A DNA stretch of 64,000 bases, from positions 62,001 to 126,000 of the forward strand of contig JAGZZT010000001.1 of the NCBI GenBank assembly GCA_018377235.1, given 5' to 3'. The notes beneath the pieces were generated by a model that was not told where the DNA came from, did not search any database, and saw only the letters and a program-made list of their open reading frames with translations. The stretch comes from Clostridium sp. Lineage in GTDB: Bacteria > Bacillota > Clostridia > Lachnospirales > Lachnospiraceae. The translations under genes and the position numbers were made by a program. This document shows positions 58,782 to 64,000 of the stretch, piece by piece; the stretch's first letter is position 1; every line of letters begins with the position of its first letter.

Positions 58782-59813
58782 ATGATTCAACTGGAGCACA
58801 TAAGCAAATCATTTGTGACAGCATCAGGGACAGTTCATGCAGTCCAGGATGTAAATCTTCAGATAGGAGAGGGAGAAATTTTTGGAATTATCGGATTTTC
58901 AGGAGCAGGAAAATCTACTTTGGTACGGTGCATTAACCTGCTGGAACGCCCGACAGAAGGACGTGTAGTAGTCGATGGGGACGATCTGACAGCGATGGAT
59001 TTAAGGAATCTCAGAGAAGTACGAAAGAAAATAGGAATGATTTTTCAGCACTTTAATCTGATGCGCTCCAGAACCGTATTTCAGAATATTGCTTTTCCAT
59101 TGAAAAAAAGCGGTCTGTCAAAGGCAGAAAAAGAGGAAAAAATAAATAGTCTTTTGGAGCTTGTAGGCTTGTCGGACAAAAAAAATGCCTATCCATCTCA
59201 GCTATCAGGAGGACAGAAGCAGAGAGTAGCGATTGCCAGGGCTCTTGCCAACGATCCGAAGGTACTCCTCTGCGATGAGGCTACCAGCGCACTGGATCCC
59301 CAGACTACACAGTCTATTTTAAAACTGCTGAAGCAGGTGAATGAGACACTGGGAATTACGATTGTACTGATAACTCACGAGATGGCAGTGGTAAAGGATA
59401 TCTGTGATCGGGTGGCTATTATGGAGCAGGGCTGCGTGGTAGAAGAAGGAGATACCGTTTCTGTATTCAGTCATCCCAAGGAAGCTATGACCAAAGACTT
59501 CATTGATACAGCCAGCAATCTTGGAAAGATTCATGACTTAATCGCAGAGGGACACAGCCTGACGGAACTTCAGGCAGGCGAGCAGATGGTGCTTTTAACA
59601 TATTCCGGAAATAATGCCGGACAGCCGCTGATATCTGCTCTGGCGGAAAAATTCGGAGTCAGCGCAAATATCATTTACGGAAATATTGATTATCTGAAAG
59701 GAAAGCCGTTAGGAAAGCTGGTGGTGACTTTATCCGGGAAAAAAGAGGCCATGGATCAGGCCATTGATTATATTCACTCCCTGGGAGTAGAAATGGAGGT
59801 AATAAAACGATGA
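58782..59813 (+). CDS. metN: Methionine ABC transporter ATP-binding protein
   Basis: MetN energises import of methionine. The 343-residue ATPase has Walker A GFSGAGKSTLVRCINLL, QHFNLM, signature LSGGQKQRVAIARALAND and Walker B VLLCDEATSALDP. The C-terminal ~90 residues form a NIL regulatory domain (GQPLISALAEKFGVSANIIY), which senses methionine and inhibits transport. ATG 58782 follows AAAGGAAG; the frame is open upstream to 58731 in the leader. It lies right behind the T-box and overlaps metI as ATGA. Confidence 0.94.
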   Translation: MIQLEHISKSFVTASGTVHAVQDVNLQIGEGEIFGIIGFSGAGKSTLVRCINLLERPTEGRVVVDGDDLTAMDLRNLREVRKKIGMIFQHFNLMRSRTVFQNIAFPLKKSGLSKAEKEEKINSLLELVGLSDKKNAYPSQLSGGQKQRVAIARALANDPKVLLCDEATSALDPQTTQSILKLLKQVNETLGITIVLITHEMAVVKDICDRVAIMEQGCVVEEGDTVSVFSHPKEAMTKDFIDTASNLGKIHDLIAEGHSLTELQAGEQMVLLTYSGNNAGQPLISALAEKFGVSANIIYGNIDYLKGKPLGKLVVTLSGKKEAMDQAIDYIHSLGVEMEVIKR

Positions 59814-60487
59814 GTATTTTTTATAAAATCGCTCCTCATCTGGAGAGTCTGGGAGGAGAGCTTTTTACAAGCCTGGGGCAGACGTTTCAGATGCTTCTGG
59901 TATCTGGTATTCTTGCATTTTTTCTGGGGATTTTCTTTGGTGTGCTGCTGATTGTGGCTAAAAAGGGCGGCATCATGCAGAACCAGATATTATACAGTCT
60001 GATTGACAAGTCCATTGATGTGATTCGCTCCATTCCCTTCATTATATTAATGGTGCTTCTGATTCCTGTGAGCCGGGCGTTAGTGGGAACTGGATCTGGT
60101 GTCAAGGGAGCCTATGTAGCGCTTGTTGTGGGAACGGTTCCATTCTTTGCCAGACAGATTGAATCGGTGCTGGCAGATGTGGATCGGGGGCTGATTGAGG
60201 CCAGCCAGGCTATGGGATTTTCTCCGGCAGAAATTATTTTCAGCGTTTATTTAAGGGAAAGCATTCCTGGAATTACCCGTGTTACTATGATTACCTTTGT
60301 TAACCTGGTAGGCATTACTGCCATGGCAGGCGCCATCGGAGCCGGCGGCCTGGGCGATTTTGCTATTCGCTACGGCTATCAGATGGGCTATACGGATATG
60401 AGCTGGGTGACAGTGATCATCATTCTGATTATCATCAGTACCATCCAGCTTATAGGAAAAGCAGTAATTAAGAAGACAACTCATTGA
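59810..60487 (+). CDS. metI: Methionine ABC transporter permease
   Basis: MetI is the membrane subunit of the importer. The 225-residue protein has about five membrane segments, an N-terminal HLESLGGELFTSLGQTFQM, RSIPFIILMVLLIPVSR and the EAA loop EASQAMGFSPAEIIFSVYLRES in abbreviated sense (EASQAMGFSPAEI), which contacts MetN. AGAIGAGGLGDFAIRYGYQ near the C-terminus is typical. Coupled to metN by a 4-bp overlap; metQ follows 79 bp later. Confidence 0.95.
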   Translation: MSIFYKIAPHLESLGGELFTSLGQTFQMLLVSGILAFFLGIFFGVLLIVAKKGGIMQNQILYSLIDKSIDVIRSIPFIILMVLLIPVSRALVGTGSGVKGAYVALVVGTVPFFARQIESVLADVDRGLIEASQAMGFSPAEIIFSVYLRESIPGITRVTMITFVNLVGITAMAGAIGAGGLGDFAIRYGYQMGYTDMSWVTVIIILIIISTIQLIGKAVIKKTTH

Positions 60488-60566
60488 TATCTGATATCAA
60501 TAAAGCATAGAGGGAAAACCGCCCTGTTACAGGGAGTTTTATAGAAAATTAAAAGGAGAGACGATT

Positions 60567-61529
60567 ATGAAAAAGGTATGGAAAAAAACAGCATTGACAG
60601 CAACAGCGGCAGCAGCAGCTTTAGCACTTTATGGATGCGCAGGCAGCCCTGAACAGGCAGAGACAGGAACAGCTGCTGCTGGAAAGGACGCAGAGGCAAC
60701 AGTTGTAGAAGTAGGAGTAGTAGGCGAGTACAATGATCAGTGGGACACGATCAATGAGCTTCTGGCTCCAGAAAATATCCAGGTAAAACTGGTGAAATTT
60801 ACTGATTACGCTGCTCCAAACAGAGCCCTGGCAGATGGAGATATTGATTTAAATGCCTTCCAGACAAAAACATTCTTAGACAATGATATGAAGCAGAAGG
60901 GATATGATCTGACAGTAGTGGGCGATACCATTATTGCACCTCTGGCTATCTACAATAACAAGGACAAAATCTCCTCTATTGATGAAATTAAAGACGGAGA
61001 TATCATCGCTATTCCTAATGACCTGACAAACGGCGGACGGGCTTTGAAGCTTCTGGAGCAGGCAGGTTTGATCGAATGCGATCCGGCAAAGGGATTTGTA
61101 CCTACGAAAGCGGACATTACAAACTATAATGTGAAAATTGAAATCCGCGAGGCAGAATCAGCAACTTTAGCCAATATTCTTCCAGACTGTGCAGCAGCAG
61201 TTATCAATGGAGGAAACGCATTTACAGCTGGTTTAAACCCGGTAAAGGACTCCATTTTTACAGAGGATGTAAATCCTGATACAAACGAACAGGTTCCACA
61301 GCTGGTCAACGTCATTGCAGCCCGTACAGAGGATAAGGATAACGAGGTGTATCAGAAGATTGTGGAGGCGTACCAGACTCCTGAGGTAGAAAAGACCATT
61401 CAGGACGCTTACCAGGGAGCATTCCTGTGCGCATGGGAAGGCGCAGGAAACGCTGAGGCAGAGGCAGACGCAGCTGCAGAAGAAACTGAAGAGACTGCTG
61501 CCAAGGCTTCCGAGGCAGCTGCAGAGTAA
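60567..61529 (+). CDS. metQ: Methionine-binding lipoprotein (NlpA/MetQ family)
   Basis: MetQ captures methionine outside the membrane and delivers it to MetI. The signal segment ends in a lipobox (LALYGC), with the acylated Cys at residue 26. The ligand domain shows VVEVGVVGEYNDQWDTI, DLNAFQTKTFLDNDM, AIPNDLTNGGRALKLLEQAG, AAAVINGGNAFTAGL and the C-terminal YQKIVEAYQTPEVEKTIQDA. At 320 residues it is longer than usual because of an Ala/Glu repeat tail after about residue 293 that looks unstructured. AAAGGAGAG precedes the ATG. Confidence 0.94.
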   Translation: MKKVWKKTALTATAAAAALALYGCAGSPEQAETGTAAAGKDAEATVVEVGVVGEYNDQWDTINELLAPENIQVKLVKFTDYAAPNRALADGDIDLNAFQTKTFLDNDMKQKGYDLTVVGDTIIAPLAIYNNKDKISSIDEIKDGDIIAIPNDLTNGGRALKLLEQAGLIECDPAKGFVPTKADITNYNVKIEIREAESATLANILPDCAAAVINGGNAFTAGLNPVKDSIFTEDVNPDTNEQVPQLVNVIAARTEDKDNEVYQKIVEAYQTPEVEKTIQDAYQGAFLCAWEGAGNAEAEADAAAEETEETAAKASEAAAE

Positions 61530-61614
61530 TTGGGCAGAGCAAAATAACGGAAGTCAGCAAAAAATGCAGTCATCATAATACAAATGAAATAACAACACGC
61601 AGTGAAAACTTTAC

Positions 61615-61649
61615 GGGGCCTGAACACTCGAAGGAGACAGGCCCCTTTA
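61615..61649 (+). terminator. Terminator or attenuator between metQ and the M20 gene
   Basis: GGGGCCTG (61615-61622) and CAGGCCCC (61638-61645) form a perfect 8-bp stem with a short TTTA tail. The weak tail may allow read-through into the M20 gene. Confidence 0.6.
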
Positions 61650-61678
61650 TCGAAGCGAAGACAGGAGGAGAGGCTGCC

Positions 61679-62878
61679 ATGGCATTAAAGGATTATGTAT
61701 TAGAACAGAAAGAATATCTGACCGGGATGAGGCGGTATTTTCATGCCCATCCGGAGGTGAGCTTACAGGAATATCATACCTGTGAACGGATTGAAAAAGA
61801 GCTGGATTTAGCTGGAATTTCTCATCGAAGAGTGGGAAAAACCGGCGTATACGCCTGGCTTGATGGAAAAAAGGAAACTCCAGATCAAAAAAAGAAATCC
61901 CGAGTTGTGGTTCTGAGGGGAGACATCGATGCGCTGGCCATGGATGATCTGAAAACAGTACCCTACCATTCGGAAAATCCCGGTGTATGCCATGCCTGCG
62001 GTCACGATGCACATGCGGCAACGCTCCTGACAGCTGCCAGAATTTTGAAAGCGAAAGAGCAGGACTTCTCCGGCCAGATCCGTTTGTTTTTCCAGCAGGC
62101 AGAGGAGATAGGGGCAGGAGCCCGTCTGTTTGTGCAGGATGGATTGTTAGAAGGCGCGGCAAGAGTGTTCGGCGCTCATGTGTCCAGCCGTCTGGAGAGC
62201 GGAAAAATCGCCCTGACAGCAGGTCCTCAGAATGCCAGCTGCGATTATTTTAAAATTAAAATCACAGGAAAAGGCGCCCACGTATCTACGCCCCATCTGG
62301 GAATAGACGCCGCTTATATCGCTTCCCAGATTGTAGTGAATCTGCAGAGCATTGCAGCCAGAAGCACGAATCCTCTGGACACAGTAGTAGTCGGCGTCGG
62401 TGTGGTGCGGGCCGGAACTCAGTATAATATCGTGGCAGAACATGCCGAAATAGAGGGAACTACCAGAAGCTTCCTCCCGGATGTGAGAGAATTTACAAAC
62501 AGAAGAGTACGGGAAATTGCCGAGCAGACCGCCCATATGTATGGAGCGGAGGCAGAGGTGGAATTTAAGGATTTCGCTGCCCCTCTTATCAATGATCCTC
62601 AGGCAGTAAAGGAGGTTACAGCGGTTACAGAACAGCTGATTGATAAAGGACAGATTGTAAGCGATTATGAGAAAGCACTGGGAGCCGATGATTTCGCCGA
62701 TTATTTGGCAGTAACCAGGGGAATGTACGCCTTTGTGGGAACTCACAGCGAAAATAAGCCGGGAAGTGGAGTGGCTCATCATCACGGGCTGTTTGATCTG
62801 GACGAGGAAGCCCTTCTCTTATCCTGCAACGTCTATGTGGATTACGCGCTTTGGGTGCTGGAGGCAGAGGAAATTTAA
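61679..62878 (+). CDS. M20-family amidohydrolase (hippurate hydrolase / N-acyl-amino-acid deacylase-like)
   Basis: The 399-residue zinc or manganese peptidase-fold enzyme has FHAHPEVSLQEYHTCERIEK, VVLRGDIDALAMDD, CHACGHDAHAATLLTAARIL and FFQQAEEIGAGARLF, the usual metal ligands and catalytic Glu, and the C-terminal HHHGLFDLDEEALL. The dimerisation insert lies at about 185-300. Relatives remove acyl groups from amino acids. Its place 149 bp behind metQ suggests it releases amino acids, perhaps methionine, from imported N-acyl forms, but this is a guess. AGGAGGAG precedes the ATG. Confidence 0.9.
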   Translation: MALKDYVLEQKEYLTGMRRYFHAHPEVSLQEYHTCERIEKELDLAGISHRRVGKTGVYAWLDGKKETPDQKKKSRVVVLRGDIDALAMDDLKTVPYHSENPGVCHACGHDAHAATLLTAARILKAKEQDFSGQIRLFFQQAEEIGAGARLFVQDGLLEGAARVFGAHVSSRLESGKIALTAGPQNASCDYFKIKITGKGAHVSTPHLGIDAAYIASQIVVNLQSIAARSTNPLDTVVVGVGVVRAGTQYNIVAEHAEIEGTTRSFLPDVREFTNRRVREIAEQTAHMYGAEAEVEFKDFAAPLINDPQAVKEVTAVTEQLIDKGQIVSDYEKALGADDFADYLAVTRGMYAFVGTHSENKPGSGVAHHHGLFDLDEEALLLSCNVYVDYALWVLEAEEI

Positions 62879-63147
62879 CCTTTTGCAAAAATAAAATGTA
62901 AAATATCCTGAACAAATACAATTGTTTCATATTCCGTCTCATCAATCTGGATGCCGAACCGCTCCTCTGTCTGAGTCAGAAAATAGACAGTCAGAAAAGA
63001 ATCCAGCCCCAGATCTTCGATGAGGCGGGAGGAGGGAGTAAGGGGAACGGAACTTTCCGTATAGTCTGTAAGAATGTCAGACAGCTCATCCAGGCAGATC
63101 TGTCTGGCCTGTTCCAGTTCCATTTCCCTGAGTGCTTTTAAATCCAT
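62875..63147 (-). CDS. Acyl carrier protein-like protein
   Basis: The 90-residue protein has the phosphopantetheine serine in LIEDLGLDSFLTVYFL, within an acyl-carrier four-helix pattern (helix 1 about 10-28, helix 2 after the Ser, a short helix 3 and final helix with FVQDILHFIF). It is acidic, as carriers are. The motif DSF instead of DSL and the sequence divergence from AcpP suggest a specialised carrier for a pathway other than general fatty-acid synthesis. AAAGGAG precedes the ATG on this strand. No promoter is visible between the gene and the inverton at 63195. It overlaps the 3' end of the M20 gene by 4 bp. Confidence 0.85.
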   Translation of the reverse strand: MDLKALREMELEQARQICLDELSDILTDYTESSVPLTPSSRLIEDLGLDSFLTVYFLTQTEERFGIQIDETEYETIVFVQDILHFIFAKG

Positions 63148-63189
63148 GAATTTTGTCTCCTTTTAGAATAAATCATGTATATATGATAG

Positions 63190-63229
63190 AAAAAGTGTCG
63201 CTTTATAGATAGTTAAGCGACACTTTTTT
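63190..63229. terminator. Terminator-like hairpin formed by the left site of inverton 2
   Basis: Five A (63190-63194), a 29-nt imperfect dyad with a 9-bp core stem, and six T (63224-63229). On the minus strand the hairpin is followed by TTTTT, so leftward transcription from the inverton promoter could end here before the acyl carrier gene. Confidence 0.6.
63195..63223 (+). repeat. Left recombination-type site of inverton 2
   Basis: Arm GTGTCGCTTTA, core TAGATAG, arm TTAAGCGACAC. The arms match inverton 1 sites with one change; the core differs completely. Confidence 0.8.
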
Positions 63230-63281
63230 ATTGTTATACTAGATGTGATGCATAAATACAACATTTTTTATGCTTTCTTAT

Positions 63282-63310
63282 AGTATAGCATTCTTTCAAA
63301 TATGCGTCAA
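63282..63310 (-). promoter_or_regulatory. Sigma-A promoter inside inverton 2, facing left
   Basis: On the minus strand TTGACG (63305-63310) and TATACT (63282-63287), spacer 17 bp. Preceded by CGA as in inverton 1, giving the shared CGATTGAC. Confidence 0.75.
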
Positions 63311-63392
63311 TCGGCATTAAACGATACAATTCGAATAAAATACTGATTTTTGATTAAAATTTATCAATAAATCTGATTTTATTTTCGAAAAA

Positions 63393-63421
63393 GTGTCGCT
63401 TAACTATCTATAAAGCGGCAG
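63393..63421 (-). repeat. Right recombination-type site of inverton 2
   Basis: Arm GTGTCGCTTAA, core CTATCTA, arm TAAAGCGGCAG: the reverse complement of the left site except for two bases in the outer arm. It is a weaker hairpin and is followed by AAAGGAC, not by T. Confidence 0.8.
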
Positions 63422-63438
63422 AAAGGACACATGGGAAA

Positions 63439-64000
63439 ATGAGCGAAAAAGTGGAACAAATAGGAAAGTTTCGGGTAAAGAGAATCCTGCAGATGTTATC
63501 TTTTTTGTGTATTGTTTTTGTATTTTGCCCTTCTTTTTTAGTTTCGTGTTCAGGGCAGAGGCTTAAGGTAAGTGCAATGACTGCTGTGGGAGGCGTATCT
63601 GTTTATGGTGGAGAAGCAGTGCCTCCTCATCCAGCTATGATATTGACGCTCCTTTTGCCGATTGGGATCATATTTTTATTATCGGCTGAAAAATTTACAG
63701 AAAAGAAGACTGCCTCTGTCATTGCGCTCTGTGCGGCGGTTGATTTAGCTGTCTGGATGATTTTCAGAGGCGTTGTCAAAAAAGTTGCGGCTGAAACTTA
63801 CTGTGAATTTCGGACTACAGGATGGTATGTTCTTAATCTTGCCTCTATCATTGCTGTTTTTCTGCTTGCCATTCTGATACGAAAAGGCAGACTAAAGCTG
63901 GAGTCGGATTTGTCGGCTATTCTTGCAGCCGGAAAGAGCCATAATATATGGCGGCAGATTCCTTCAGTTATCAGCAATGTAACGCATGCTCAAGAGAAAA
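63439..64000 (+). CDS. Membrane protein of unknown function (3' end outside window)
   Basis: The frame is open from ATG 63439 to the window end (187 codons). The polar N-terminus is followed by a hydrophobic segment (ILQMLSFLCIVFVFCPSFLV) with a following Ser-Cys, then MTAVGGVSVYGGEAVPPHPA, three further hydrophobic segments (AMILTLLLPIGIIFLL, ASVIALCAAVDLAVWMIF and WYVLNLASIIAVFLLAILI) and a polar C-terminal part that continues. I do not recognise the family. It starts 17 bp behind the right site of inverton 2 and has no other visible promoter, so its expression probably depends on the switch. An ATG at 63431 opens only a three-codon frame. Confidence 0.65.
   Translation, partial: MSEKVEQIGKFRVKRILQMLSFLCIVFVFCPSFLVSCSGQRLKVSAMTAVGGVSVYGGEAVPPHPAMILTLLLPIGIIFLLSAEKFTEKKTASVIALCAAVDLAVWMIFRGVVKKVAAETYCEFRTTGWYVLNLASIIAVFLLAILIRKGRLKLESDLSAILAAGKSHNIWRQIPSVISNVTHAQEK

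Larger units (their letters stand above)
63195..63421. other. Putative invertible promoter segment (inverton 2)
   Basis: Two oppositely oriented 29-bp sites bound 169 bp of AT-rich sequence without a gene. The only good promoter inside points left, toward the acyl carrier gene, and away from the gene at 63439. The build is the same as at 17461-17730: promoter on the minus strand, -10 58 bp from the left site, T-run at the left hairpin only. Inversion is inferred. Confidence 0.72.

Noticed and set aside
1..64000. Recombinase, integrase, insertion sequence, CRISPR array, tRNA or rRNA in the window
   Set aside because: No frame with recombinase or transposase motifs, no repeat-spacer array and no tRNA-like cloverleaf was noticed; the enzyme for the invertons must be encoded elsewhere.

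Overview
The window looks like a chromosomal segment of an anaerobic, spore-forming, low-to-mid GC Firmicute, most likely a gut Lachnospiraceae/Clostridium relative. The support is an alpha/beta-type small acid-soluble spore protein, CodY, rubrerythrin, pyruvate:ferredoxin oxidoreductase, the oxygen-independent (CbiD/CbiG) cobalamin pathway, a methionine T-box leader and strong AGGAGG ribosome sites. No tRNA, rRNA, insertion sequence, CRISPR array or recombinase gene was seen.

Layout: 1-3.5 kb holds a truncated flavoprotein, cmk, ispH and an S1-domain protein. 3.7-4.9 kb holds a lipoprotein and the spore protein. 5.0-17.4 kb is one long + strand cobalamin operon (cbiD-L-F-G-H-JE-T-A, cobT-U-S, a second CobU-like gene, cbiB). 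17.4-31.8 kb is an exopolysaccharide cluster headed by a NusG-like antiterminator (LoaP family), with glycosyltransferases, a priming sugar transferase, an ABC exporter, UDP-galactopyranose mutase, a nucleotidyltransferase and an O-antigen-polymerase-like protein. 31.9-35.4 kb returns to cobalamin genes (cobD, cbiP, cbiC), and 38.9-41.8 kb supplies early tetrapyrrole genes (precorrin-2 dehydrogenase, hemC, cobA-hemD). Between and after these lie a Cys/Gly-rich small protein, AlaX, an AI-2E-family permease, a PHP phosphoesterase, a VanW protein, nifJ, an alpha/beta hydrolase, comM-dprA-topA, codY, glmS, rubrerythrin, a Met T-box with metNIQ, an M20 hydrolase, an acyl carrier protein and a partial membrane protein.

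The most interesting signal is a pair of putative invertible promoters (17461-17730 and 63195-63421). Each is an AT-rich segment bounded by two oppositely oriented 29-bp sites. Each site is an 11-7-11 dyad: the arms are nearly the same in both loci, while the 7-bp core is locus-specific. Each segment carries a near-consensus sigma-A promoter (17-bp spacer) that points leftward here, away from the loaP-exopolysaccharide operon and from the gene at 63439. The left site of each doubles as a hairpin with a T-run (terminator), and the right site has no T-run. This reads as two phase switches, both drawn in the OFF orientation, probably flipped by one recombinase encoded elsewhere.

Two conserved genes, the cobA-hemD fusion and nifJ, are broken by out-of-frame deletions of roughly 75 nt. 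These need checking as real lesions or assembly errors.
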